59,904 nt of DNA from Saccoglossus kowalevskii. Lineage: Eukaryota > Hemichordata > Enteropneusta > Harrimaniidae. The stretch is from contig NW_003157229.1 in assembly GCF_000003605.2 (NCBI RefSeq), positions 324,183 through 384,086 of the forward strand, read 5' to 3'. A program made the translations under genes and the position numbers. A model generated the notes under the pieces. That model was not told the DNA's origin and ran no database searches. It saw only the letters and a program-made list of their open reading frames with translations. Position 1 is the stretch's first letter, and each line of letters starts with the position of its first letter. Shown here one piece after another: positions 9,006-21,500 of the stretch.

Positions 9006-11185
9006 CTTGACGCGAAACAATATGACAGACCAAACAAGTCTAGAACTATATTAAGTGATACTTGTGGTGCAAATTCTTTTTGTTTTGGCGTGTCGTTCTC
9101 GGCATTATGTGGATATGATATAATGACAAACAAGATATTCAAATCAACTGTTGCCTAAGCACTGAATATTAATCAGTATAATGATGAATAAATAAGCATC
9201 GTCGACCTCGATGAAAATAACAATAAATTACTGAAACACGCCGAAAAATGTCCCCTCCATTATTTAAAAACATTAAAAGTGTATTTATTTAAAATAACAG
9301 AGCTCATTAGCATTTACGTTGTTTGACTGTGGTTAAATGGAGCGTGAAGCCATTTGCAAACTAAACAGAACTGCCTTAGAGTGGTAAATTGACGTGCTAT
9401 GTGTAAATATAATACGACTAATTTGGTATTCAAATGTGTATATACAGACGGACGACGGAAGTACCGCTCCATTTGAAGCAACATCAGTGTACTGTATTCG
9501 TCTGTGTCATTGTTAGTTATATACGAGACCTTGGGATGTCATCTTCTAATACCACGCTGCGATTTCGTTCGTTATGTCTTCGTACACGAACAGTCGAACT
9601 AAGTAGATGTTGTCATAGCAACAAGAGATATAATTTCTTGTCATTGTGTCCCAAGGGATGCTGTTAGTCGATAACGACACTGTAAATATTTGGCGTGTTA
9701 CGATAGATAGTTATATTGTCTAATTATATGAACGTAAATCTCAGCATTAACTGCTACCTAGTCGTGCGCAAACTTATCAAAACAACCAACATTCAATAAG
9801 TTTACCTTCACTTTTGTGCTAGCAGATAGACTACATCAGATGGTCTATTAGTTATGATAAGAAGCTGATTTTTATCTGTTTTTTTCTGTTTACCTAATTT
9901 TCTGATTTTCAGATAAATTACAATGCTGTGCATTACTATGTAGAGTGTGCACAGATTTAAACTTTAACAAATAATACATTGTACAGTTCTAGCATTTACC
10001 TTATGTTTACCTGATATACTAATATATCTAGTATTGTCTAGAGAGAATTATGCTCTTAATAAATATACACAAATCAATAGTATAGTTTAAGAGAAGATTA
10101 TATGTGTATTAGCTCACTGGAAATCGAAATATAATAAAAGTCATGCGAACGTACGCTCTTTGATTCGCGAAGGTTTGATATTTTCATGCTCCATCTACTG
10201 CATACAAAATCACATTGACCTCTAAAACTTTGGTAATGTATAAATTTGATAAAACTGATACTTTTCCAACATAGAGTGAGTGTGTAGTACCTTGTTATCT
10301 GTCGTTAGTGTAAAGCTAGTTGGAAGGTCACCAGGGAATCACAAATAACGCCACGACGATGTGCGACCTTGCCATGATGCCTAGAAGCATATCAGTTCCT
10401 GGGATCAAGACTAATTTATAAATAGGTGTTCGTGGTTTCAATACATCTCCAACTAATTAACTTCAAGAACAGTTTAGTGTTATGTACGATATTAATCTAC
10501 TATATGCACTACTTTATCCTCATATATTACATTTACGGTAAATTAAGAGTTTTATTTTACATCAAATGATAATAACAGTTACTAAATACTCCTACATAAG
10601 GTCTAGTGGCAAATAAACGTGACCATCGTTGCCTGCAATATAAATTAACCGGTCAACACATCTACGTCAATGAACTTTAACTTGACAGGTAATACATACT
10701 TTGATCAATTTTCTTGACAAATGCTTTAAGAATCCATTCCTTGGGGTCATGAACTTGTTCATTTCAATTACACCTAAGCTAAGCGGTCATTAGTACCTAA
10801 AGAGATTTAATCAAACGGTTTACATTATTTTAATTGCAAATAATTACCCCGTGATTGTGTTTCAATCGTTCCTGACCAGGCAATTTGCCAACATGTTTAT
10901 GTGACGTATATTGGTAAAGTTATCGCTCGCGCATCGTCTATTTGGTAATTTATAAGGTAATTTGCTATAACACATTGGCTTCTTTTTTCCATTATCTTGT
11001 TTTGAGGACCGACTGAGTCAGTGGTGTGTTCAAAGTAAATGCATCGGAAATTGCAATAAGTAAAGTGCATTAAGCAGCATTGCTAAATAGTAACAAATAC
11101 GTGTGCTGAATTGTCACTTCCTCAAATTGTATTGGTGCGGAAACATAAGATATTTTCCCGTGGGTGTTTCCTTGCGTTTAGCTCA

Positions 11186-11222
11186 TTATGCTAGAATGGA
11201 AGAAAGATACATTCTAGCATAA
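11186..11222. repeat. Perfect 13-bp inverted repeat
   Basis: TTATGCTAGAATG (11186-11198) and CATTCTAGCATAA (11210-11222) pair perfectly around an 11-base spacer. Too short a stem for a typical animal microRNA precursor. Confidence 0.85.
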
Positions 11223-13599
11223 ATCATAAGTTACGTAACGGCGCATATTCACAGGCCGTTTGTGCGAGTAATAAAATGTGTCTCTCAAATTAATACATTA
11301 CACTGGACAGGAATATTTGAATTTGCAAATTTAAAACGTATGTGATTTGTATTATGGCATATAGACGTAATGACATGCACTACTTGGGCTTCAATTAAAT
11401 CATCGCACACATACAAGTGTTTCTAGATACTGGAATAATCATGTATACAGAGAAGTAGTCCGTCATATTTACAACGCGGCATTGTATCATAGCCCTATTT
11501 GGGTGTTCATCGAAATACAAAGCAATCATTGAGATTGTCTTGAATACAATTTGCATAATTAGCCTAAATATAGTTACAGGCAATGTAAAAGTACATTGAA
11601 AAATAATAAATAAACTGTATTTAACATTCATATACTTAATCCCAACGGGCTAATGGAAATATATATAATTAATGCATGTACGCATATTTCTATAGTACAC
11701 TGTACCACACATACTTGGCGACTATAGCTAGTCTGGCTGATCTAATAGTGCCAACGTTCTTCAAGGAATGCAAAGCATTTACGTAATTAATAGATTTTGG
11801 ATCGCAGAAGCGCAAGGTTATGTAACAGTTCGCCTTGACACCTCTCATTATTTGTCGTTCACATTTGCTATTGCTATAAAATATGACATATTTACAACTG
11901 TGTTAGTGACGTACTGGCCCTAGAAATAGTAAATCAATGACTGTTACATTTATCATATGTTCAACACGCGAATTCTTTATTTGTCGATTATAGAATGCAT
12001 TTCATAAGAACTGACGCACCGCGTTCTATTCCATTGAATACAGATGAGCCAAGACAATGTCTTTTTTTGTTCAAAACACATTTGCTATTACAAACTTTTC
12101 TCACGCATCAATCCTTCTGTAGACGAAGAGGTCCTAAGCTATGATATATGGATAATTTGGGATTTTTCACTGATAAATGAGATTACGAACATTGGTGGGA
12201 ACAGCAATGTTTTTTTGGATTTCCCGAGTCTGGCGTACCAGACCGATTCTACAATATGACTTGTTACAAAGATCGTTAGACAGCTCAAAATAACAACCAG
12301 ATTATTTTGATTAAAATAAACATATCATACCATTCATAGTCTTAAGGTTTAAGCAGTACTTAGTTGATAGAAATATGACATCACAAATAAATATTAATAT
12401 TTACCTCATGCAGTCGTCTCTTGTATGTATAGGTATTTTAATATAAAATAAACGAAGTTCGTCAATGTGACAATCGAACAACCATTGTGTTTCCTGACAA
12501 TAGCACGTAATGTCTATTTCGCGCCCCGCCCTCTTACCTACGTTTAAATTTCGAGTTGAATTAAAAATTACAACCTTATCGTCAGATGTGATCATTTACA
12601 CAAGAACTTCAGATTTACTAATGAATTTAAGGATAAAATGCATGCCAACATTAAATATAAATTCCATTTATTCTTATTTCATTAGAAGATCTAATGAAAC
12701 AAGAAACGTATCCGACCCGTAAAGTAATGTATGATGTTTTCTGAAACGTGGCTCAATCCTTTCATTCTTTTTTGTATTTTGGTCGACCATTATCGCAATT
12801 TAAATCTTTTCTTCGACAACGCATTCAGAGAAACGAATACAAATTGACGCAGGCAACCGTTGTGAAGTCAATAAGTTGAACATCGTACAGTACGCATGTG
12901 CAATAATGAATGTTATTAATACCTTTTTAACATGTTTCTCATGTGACTGCGTTCAGAGCATCCTTCGTTGCGATTACATGTGGCGATAGTGACGCTGATT
13001 AATAAAACACAATTTGATGCAAAACGGCACTTCCAATCAAATAACGGTGAATATAAGAAATGACTGTTATCGGCGATGTGACCAAGACATTGACAAGATG
13101 TCCAGTATCGCCAAATTACTACCCTATGCAATGAATAATGTATTGTGTCGTCAGTAAATTAAATAATCTATTTTCAGGTCAATTCCCAGTATCAGTATTT
13201 CTCAAGTCAAAGAATGTGTTGTACTTTGGTTGAGTTCGGTTCGGGAATTCCGCAAATTTCATTAGCCAGATACCGACTAGGCATTCTTAACAGTGTTATA
13301 CCATGTATACACGAACTGCAATGTATTTATATGCGAGATTTATATTGCGTGAACAGCGGTATGCGGGAAAGGCGGCCAAGGCTGTTCGATATGACGAAAC
13401 ATTGCTTTCTCTTTCTGTCCTGGGTCTATTTGTGTTCGAGCGTTGAGAATAAAGCGGATTTGTCGGGATTAACCGCAAAAAAAACTAAGTTGGTTATGTT
13501 CTATGAAAATTGTTAATTTCAATAGATTATATTTCTTATCTACAACATATTTGTCAATGATTCTGGTACGTTTACTGTTTTATATAGCTACTCCCAATC

Positions 13600-14010
13600 T
13601 AATCGTCTATGGTTTATGGGTAAACCAGTCGGGAATATCAACGGTTAAACTTCACAATTCTATTTCCTATTTTACTGGCTAAATATTCATGGGCTTATAA
13701 GTCTAACTGACCCACAGTCCACTTGTTTATTATACTGATTCCTATGGCTAAACCACAAGTATTTTTGTCTATATTATTATTATTATTTACTAGTGTACTA
13801 GTCAAGGGTTTATATAGGTATGCAACAACATTGTTTACTGTCATGGTTTATTGGCATTCAGGGGTTTATATGACTAACCCACAATTCATTCGTATATTAT
13901 TTAAATGTACTGCCAAGCCAGTCATGAAACTGCGTGGCTAGTATTATGGGATGTTATGTATACATCATAATCTACTTGTTCATTAGTCTGTTTTAAAGCA
14001 GTCAATGCTC
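13600..14010. repeat. Old diverged repeat, roughly 170-bp spacing
   Basis: GGGCTTATAAGTCTAAC followed by CCCACAGTCCACTTGTTTAT (from about 13690) is echoed by GGGGTTTATATGACTAAC and CCCACAATTCATTCGTATAT (from about 13860). CTACTTGTTCATTAGTCTG near 13972 is a weaker echo. Copies are badly diverged and boundaries are uncertain. Confidence 0.4.
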
Positions 14011-15255
14011 TTTGATATTGCATTACAATCCGTTTTATATTGATATACGAACAAAGCATATATGTCAAAAAATGAGCCAACTTGTCTGTTATTAACATGT
14101 GATGATTTCCTAATACTATTGGTATCTATACAAACCATACGATTTTAATTTTTGGCAAGACCAAACTGTAGTGCAGCCATTGTGGTATATCCTAGTATGA
14201 GGCAACACGCATTGCAACACATAATAACGATAGATTTTCAACTTATAAATATCAACGATTTATTTACTCTGTACACTGGCGTATGTATAGTTGTATCAGA
14301 TTTGTAACACGGTGAATACAAAAGTAGTTTCACCAGCTGTCACAACCACCAAGTGCCGTAAGCGAGAAATGTGATATTTATGAAACTCCGTAACGTACGC
14401 GAAGACGCACTGGAGAGTGGAGAGTCACTGTGAGAGTGATATAAAGGCGTAGTTACCTGGAAATGTGTAGCGACAATTTTATATTGTATATATATCATTT
14501 GTATTTACACGCCATTGCCACTGTGTGTATGAAAGAAACCACATTGCCGCAACTCTCACGATTTTTACCGTTTTTTTTGTGTTCAGACATAATACATTCA
14601 TGTTGTATTGCGATAAGGTGTTATCCCTTGTCACATCACAAACAGTGTCTCAATCACAACGCTATCATAGTAACAGCTTGCGTGTGCGTTGTTTCCGCTC
14701 TTCCGGGTTTACATATCCCATTTAACACAGTGTGTCGCCAGTATTTATTTATTTGTGCAGGTTTTGTGGTTATAAATCAATTTTATTCATACTGTCCAAA
14801 TGTGAATACACACGCCCGAGTATCAGTACTGGGTGCTTTAAAAAAGGTTTTAAAATTCGAAACTATTGCTGTCTGAGTAAATATGTTACTTTAATGCAAT
14901 TTGTTTCCACACTAAGTGTGAAGTTTTATGATGTAGGTTTCTTCTTTGCGAGTGAGATCGCTGTCACTGTCACTGTATTGTGTGTTGTCGTGATGTGAAG
15001 AGTTGCTCCCCGGATGAGACTAGCAGTCATTCACCCCACCCCGCTCTCCAATATTTTATCCGAGTAGATGTCCGCAAAATTTAACAAATACGACAACGTG
15101 ATCAAAGTGGGTGAGGTGAAGCCTTATTCGTAGGTTCTGATGTCAGTAGCTACTGAACAAAATCTACCTCCCGTGTTCTAACTAAGAACTAAAGAAACAT
15201 TGAGGTCAGAAATGTCGCTAAAAGATACAATTGTTAATAAATTGACAATCGGGAA

Positions 15256-15273
15256 TTTTTTTTTTTTTTTTTT
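15256..15273. repeat. Poly(T) tract, 18 bases
   Basis: Uninterrupted T run; could be the reversed A tail of a retroposon inserted on the minus strand, but no recognisable element adjoins it. Confidence 0.9.
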
Positions 15274-17072
15274 CTAATTAAAATGAGAAACACGTGAAAA
15301 TACATAATAACTGTCGGCAAATTGGATGATTAAACAATATAAATGCCGGGCCTAACTCAATAAACAATGACCCCGTGTAAACAGTATCCCATGGCAGGGT
15401 TAGGTCAGGCGACATCGTAAATGCATACATACATATCTGCAAAGCAACCAACTGCAATGTCCTGTGTACGGTGTGTATCCCTGTATGACGTATGCAAATA
15501 CAATGGTATTTAAGAATATTTGTTACGGTTATCGAAAATAAATACGGAGAAACCAATTCCTAAACTTTGTATATCTAATGCTCGTGACTCAAAGCTACAT
15601 ACCGTGGATACAAATCGTAACCAAGATCGAGTATATATCAGATAATTGTTTATCAATTGGAGCAATTTTGTACGATTTGTCTAATGATAATTTTAAATAC
15701 ACGCTAAAGATAATAATAGAATGAAATAATGCGTACATCGTCTCATCTGCAATGCTACAAAAAGCTCAAGCCCATTAATAGTCAGCGTGACAGGATCTTG
15801 GAGATTCTAGTTATTTATTTCATTCATTGTGATAGTTTTATCGCTAACGCCAATCAAAAGCGCTCGTTCTTCAAGGTGTGCTTCCATTCATACAGCCACA
15901 TAGCTGCGTCAATTAGGTAGCGATCGAGACGATCACAACAGAAGTTAACTAGGAAGTTTATACAAAAGCCATTATGTGAATTATACGTGAGGCGAGGTAC
16001 AGGAAATTATGTCTATAAACGCTTTGTATGAACGCGAAAATGTGCGTCTTCGGGGGGAGTTATCTCTACTGCTGTGTTTTTCACATTACATCAATCGCTA
16101 TTAGGAAAGCTATATACCGGGTGTATTGTTCACGAATTGGCTGCATATATCATACGACGACATAGCAGTAAGAGGGCGACCCGTTGTCATTCACCCAATC
16201 CACTACGTCTAATTTGGAACTTCCATTTTCTGTATATGGATGTCTGTGTAAGCATACCCGGAGTAATATCAGTCAACATGATTAACTTTAATGACGTATT
16301 GCGTCCATGTGACACAATAAAAATGTCTCTCATTATTCAGAGCAACAAGCGAACCTTTGAATATATAAGTATATTATAACGCTCTTATAAAGATAAGTAA
16401 ACTGTCAACTACGATTCCTAAGTGCTACAGTAGAAAACTATTTCTAGTGTTGCGAACAATGTTAGGTAAAAAAGTGAGATGCAGTAATGCTGAAGCGATA
16501 AAATGTCAATGCATTGTAGAGTTTGGGAATTATGAAGACTAAACACCATTTAAACATCAGATCTGTCTGCAATTACATAATAATACACACTGTTCTCATA
16601 GTATTTGTATAGAATTTGTTTTTATCGGAAATCAACAGGTGTGTTCTAGTACCATGTATAGCTTATTACAATGGTGCTCTCATGCCCATTACACAACTCA
16701 TAGAGTATAGATAAATTCTAAAAAAATCCGAGGTATATTATCATTATATTCAAAGTTTTCATGTACTACTTAGGGAGTATCGTCTGATCAGACATGCAAA
16801 GAAGGAAAATTTCGAGGACTCAAAGAAACGTACAATATCCACGTGCTAGGCGCCGACAAAATATACGCAGGATTTTTTTAACAAGAATACATACTATATT
16901 ATAGAAGACGTACCACAAACCGGTCAAGATAAATGATGGAGCTAATGGTGTTCGTTTCCCGGGAGTACAATCGATTTCTGAACTCTGTCCACCTTGAATA
17001 CTGTTAAATGCTTCTGCACGTTAAAATTCCATAAACGCTGTCTGCGTTCAAATAGTCTACTTAAACCTACGT

Positions 17073-18533
17073 TTAGATACTGAGAATGGTGGTTTCCACA
17101 TGAGACGAGAAAGTATTGGAATTCTTGCGTTGCTTCGGTCTGCGTGGCATGTGTATTTGAGTGTTCAGATTGGTTGGCAGACACGTGCACAGAATTTTAA
17201 TAAACGCTCGCTTAAAATCACGACTGGAAAACGCGTAAATAAATGGATTCACTCCGCTGTTTAAGTATCCTAGCCAGGTGAATAGATTGTAAAGCAGGTC
17301 TGCGTTTTCAACGCAAACGTCCCCACAGATGCCGTAGAGAACATTAAGAACGAAGAAAGGCAACCAGCATATTATAAATACTCCCATGACGATACCCAAT
17401 GTTTTTGCAGCCTTTCTTTCCTTCGCCAGGCGGATGAAACGTTTGCTTATATGTAGCCTTCTAACGGGCATCGCACGATTTCCTCTTCTGATCTGGGAGT
17501 CTAAACTGTCAGTCTCGTGTGTGCTGTTGCCATTGACATGGTTGTGCGTTCTGTACGCGGCGCCCCCGCCCCTGTGAATCCTCAAAGTGAGTACGCCGCC
17601 TTTGAAATCGGCGTCATTGTTCAGTGTTTTCATGCCTCGCCTCAGGCTTCTCATCTGTATTGCTGCAGCGCGGTAGATTTTGTAATATACAAAAACCATC
17701 ACGAATAGTGGCACGTAAAACGATATACAGGACGAGAGGATCCTGTAGAGCGTGTCGTCAGTAAATAAGCACACGTTTTTACCGTTATCAATCGGGTCCA
17801 CAGCACGCCACCATGCTATGGCTGGAAACGAAATCGACATAGAGCAAAACCAAACGAAAAATATTGTGATGTACGCACGTTTGAATGACATCCTGCCAGG
17901 ATATGATATAGGATCTGTAATTGCCCAATATCTGTCCAGCGATATGACACATAAATTCATTATTGAAGCAGTTGCACTGAGTACGTCAAACGATCGCCAC
18001 AGATCGCACCATATAACTCCAAACGGCCAGTAACCACCAGTCATTTCGAGTGTGATAGTGAAGGGTATAATTATGGAACCTACCAGGAGATCCGCAACTG
18101 CTAATGAAACTATGAAAAAATTGGTGACTGTACGCAAGTAGCTCATCCGCGACACGGCGACCATCACAAGTATATTTCCAAGCACAGTCACCATACAACA
18201 TAGTGAGAGAAAAAGACCAAGTAAGACCTTCGTAGCGGAAACGGTGGTAGTTACGATGTATTCGTCGGAAGTGAAATTCGAATCGTTACCTCTAATCTGG
18301 CTAAAATTGATTGTCACGTTGACTGCGCTGAGATACACAGACAATTCACCCTGGTCGACAAAATAGCCGTGACCTATGGAATCATTATTTCTCATGCTAT
18401 CATGGCTATACCACTGCTCGTACACACTTTCATTGCCCCAAAATGCTGTCAAGTTGGCGATGTCGCGGTCCAGTGTATTGTTTCCATCGGCCCCATGAAA
18501 CACTGGCGATGTTATGTTAGCCGTCGAGTTCAT
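17073..18533 (-). CDS. Dop1R2-like: Class A amine GPCR, invertebrate dopamine receptor type (Dop1R2/DAMB/INDR)
   Basis: 486 residues in one uninterrupted coding exon. The start is the first in-frame ATG (18533, context ACCAACAATGA); the open frame reaches further but has no ATG before an in-frame TAG. Residues 1-98 form an extracellular tail with about ten N-x-S/T sequons and no signal peptide. Seven helices follow: N120 (1.50), D148 (2.50), C176 for the disulfide, amine-binding D183 (3.32), DRY at 200-202, S267/S268/S271 in helix 5, CWLPFF at 389-394, and NPFIY at 429-433. Cys449/Cys451 may be palmitoylated. DVLSATASIMNLCVISLDRY, ISFPAIAWWRA and LTLRIHRGG strongly recall Drosophila Dop1R2; alpha-type octopamine and alpha1-adrenergic receptors share only part of this. 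In that family dopamine raises cAMP and/or calcium at the plasma membrane. Ligand is inferred. A TATA-like TTTATATATT lies near 18925 on the minus strand, unproven. Confidence 0.9.
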   Translation of the reverse strand: MNSTANITSPVFHGADGNNTLDRDIANLTAFWGNESVYEQWYSHDSMRNNDSIGHGYFVDQGELSVYLSAVNVTINFSQIRGNDSNFTSDEYIVTTTVSATKVLLGLFLSLCCMVTVLGNILVMVAVSRMSYLRTVTNFFIVSLAVADLLVGSIIIPFTITLEMTGGYWPFGVIWCDLWRSFDVLSATASIMNLCVISLDRYWAITDPISYPGRMSFKRAYITIFFVWFCSMSISFPAIAWWRAVDPIDNGKNVCLFTDDTLYRILSSCISFYVPLFVMVFVYYKIYRAAAIQMRSLRRGMKTLNNDADFKGGVLTLRIHRGGGAAYRTHNHVNGNSTHETDSLDSQIRRGNRAMPVRRLHISKRFIRLAKERKAAKTLGIVMGVFIICWLPFFVLNVLYGICGDVCVENADLLYNLFTWLGYLNSGVNPFIYAFSSRDFKRAFIKILCTCLPTNLNTQIHMPRRPKQRKNSNTFSSHVETTILSI

Positions 18534-21500
18534 TGTTGGTACCTTGTTATTGACGCTGGTCCAGTACGCGCACACAATGTATGACGATCTCCACCTTGTA
18601 GGTTTGAAACAAGTCTATCCAACATTACGCATGGCTAAAACAATATACCTTTTTCACAAAAACCTTATTTCTCACTCAAAACGCATATAGCCAGACGAGA
18701 TCAGCATGTAAGCGTTGTAGAGTGGACGAGCACAGGTTGCTAGATCGCGTGTCAGTGCCCTTCTGGATGTATATCAGTTTCGCTGCTCACAGGAAGTACT
18801 GCGGTGGCGTTGTACACATTCCGTTCCAGCCGTTATCGGTAGCCGTGCTCCCAGTATAACGCCGAATGCTCTAATCTTTCCGATTTACACCGGGCAGTCT
18901 CAGTCCTTTCAGTTAATTCCGTAATATATAAAACAGATGACAAAATTCGAATAATTCGAATAGAATGGTTGTCCATAGAGTATACTCCAAAGAGTATTTA
19001 TCATCCAGGAGGGGCAGCGGGAAATTCATGTTCTGCAATACAATCCCTCGCCGAGCTTCAATTTCATAAGATACCTCCTGTAGTTAATTAAATCTGTGGA
19101 AATAAGAAAAAATACTAATCAATCGCAGTGGGAGAGTGAAGTATTAGATGTGTGGGTGTCTTCTTAATTGTAACCATTCAGTAATTAATATGTATAATGC
19201 CCCAAGTACAAGGCCAAATCAATTACCAATTTATAACATGCAGTACTGAACAGTTAAACAGGGAAAACCAGTTGTTTAGCCGGGAGAGAAATCATAATAA
19301 TATTGTTATTGTATTGCGTTAATAAAATGCGTACAATGCATAACATATGGGCTCGGATAACTTACAGAAAAACATACGTTAGCGAGGCTTTACATAAGTC
19401 TATGCTAAGTCTAGTACTCGTATGGAGAACCCGAAAAAACGAAAGAGTGTGCCGAGCGTCACAGAGACCACTACAACTAAAGGGTTGTCATTGGTCAAAC
19501 AAGTATTTTAATAAATAAATTTTAATAGCACGTGACTGTGATTGAGGGCGACGCTCCACTGCTACTTTTGATAGGTTGCGGTGCTATCACTTAACATTGA
19601 CACATGTGTCGTCTTTCCGTGACCTTCGAGTAGATGAAAACACCTTTTATTCTGCTTGCACCCCAGTATTGCTGACTGTAATTGTATAGTAGTTATCGTA
19701 TAGTAGCAGTAGAAAAATGCAATGATTTTCATGAGAATCTGTTAAAGTACAACGTTGTGACGTTACCATCAGATAATCATTGTTATGAACACTTAATAAA
19801 GTGACAATTATGTATGATTTCTTTATTCGGGGACATTGTATAAACAATATAGTTGCACTTTATTAAGTATGTACTGTTGGCTGTGTCTGGTCCGAAGCAT
19901 AAAGACATTTAGGCTAAAGAAATGGTAAACGTGGCTTTTCCTACATACGGCAGATCAATGACAATATAATGAGGAAATAATACGATACCTATGTCAAGTC
20001 AAATACGTGATTTTCGAAAAGTGAGCAAATGTTGTTGTTTTCTGGTCAAACATAGAATAGTTTGACATAATGTGAGCTAACACGCAATGCAGTCACCGAC
20101 CCCCCCCCCCCACTATTGCTCTGTGCCAGCACTTAAGGAACAAGACATAAACAGCTCTATATGTAACACAGTAAAGAAGGGAATACAATCAATTTGCGGG
20201 TCTGCTATTAAGAGTTTCTTTGCTATATGACATGAAACAAAATGATGTTCACTTTGTTAAGTATTGTTTCGTATTAATGAGCAGATGATAGAAATTACAA
20301 AAATGTTGAAGAATACATGAACAAATGTTAATCGAAGTGAAGTTGCTGAAACTAAAGAAGTATTGAATACGTAATAATAATAAAATAATAATATGTTTCC
20401 TACGTTTTAGAACCATTCAAGTTATAAATAGGGAAGACGTCCACTAAAGAATATATCCCTTTATGTACGAAAGTTACGTCGCAAATTACCTTTACTCGCT
20501 TTGCTGGTGTGACCAACATTTCATGTAATGTACAGTGACCTTTTAGATAACTTCCGGTTTAAATCACTACTATACAATACTATACATCACACTTATACAA
20601 ATCAGTAGACTAGCATTGTGGGGCTAAATTGGTTTATTATTATTTCCCATTAGAACATCAAAGTAAACAATTACACCAAACACAGACATAGAACAATTAG
20701 TATGTCGGCATTGGCTTTCCATTTGAGATTATGTGTGTGACGAAATACCTCATGTCACATTAACTTTCAGACTGTCAGTTAATACATCTTTGGCAAACGC
20801 TGTTGGCGTTACACGTTTAAGCTTGAAAATATTATACGTATGTGATATATATATATTACCCGGGATAACTACATGAATGTTGTCGCAACGTCCAGCTTAG
20901 AGTGCTGTTTAGGAAAGACAGTTTGTTTATCAAGAGGAAATGCCACATATCATAGCGGAAATATTCCAAATTGTCCTTCCTAAAAGGTCAACATAATACT
21001 GCGGCTTTGTTTGTCAGCTGGGAATTCACGCCAGATTAGGTTGCTAGCTATCCCTACACGCACATATAAGCATATTAATAGAGACTCATTTAAAAATCAG
21101 TTGTCATTCTCCCCGACGGTTACTTCACGTCGAGATTTAATGTTTTTATATAACATGGCTTGATTCAAGTAAAAAAAACAATAATCATATTTTAATTATC
21201 ATATAAAATTAACATTTACAAAGAAATTCTATTAACCTCGAATATCAAAGTTCATTGACTTTGACATCAAACAATTCGTTCATGCCATTTTCGGTCCAAA
21301 AATAAGCAAAATACATATGTCACATATATTATTGCAATGTTTATCGTACAAATTAGTTGTTCTTGTTATAATTGCCGGTATATTAACTGAATATTATTCA
21401 CATAGTAGCAAAAGCGTGCGTTTGGGATTTGTTTTAATCTAAAAACCGTGGGAATATAATTCATTCCTGCTGGCTTCTCAGAAGGCGTATGTTATCAATC

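Larger units (their letters stand above)
9010..17072. other. 8-kb intergenic stretch without a supported gene
   Basis: AT-rich DNA with stops in all frames at random spacing; the longest frames (for example 14463-14876) show no domain, signal or balanced composition. Noted inside: a perfect 13-bp inverted repeat at 11186-11222, degenerate repeats at 13600-14010 and an 18-base T run at 15256-15273. Part of this could be 3' UTR of the minus-strand receptor (just left of 17073) or distant regulatory DNA. Confidence 0.5.

Noticed and set aside
7789..9142. Many minus-strand Cys/Val/Leu-rich frames
   Set aside because: Produced by the T-poor satellite; they overlap in several frames and have no domain.
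14463..14876. 137-codon plus-strand frame
   Set aside because: No motif, and a second frame over the same bases is also open; consistent with chance.
16942..17190. Minus-strand frame overlapping the receptor 3' end
   Set aside because: It is a shifted-frame shadow of the receptor tail and downstream sequence.
17073..18533. Receptor called as alpha-type octopamine or alpha1-adrenergic
   Set aside because: The LTLRIHR stretch is shared by these, but the helix 3-4 signatures DVLSATASI-NLCVISLDRYW and ISFPAIAWWRA fit the Dop1R2/DAMB group better. Not fully excluded without a tree.
18534..18575. Longer start of the receptor from the GTG at 18575
   Set aside because: No ATG lies between an in-frame TAG and 18533; the ATG at 18533 has a good context.
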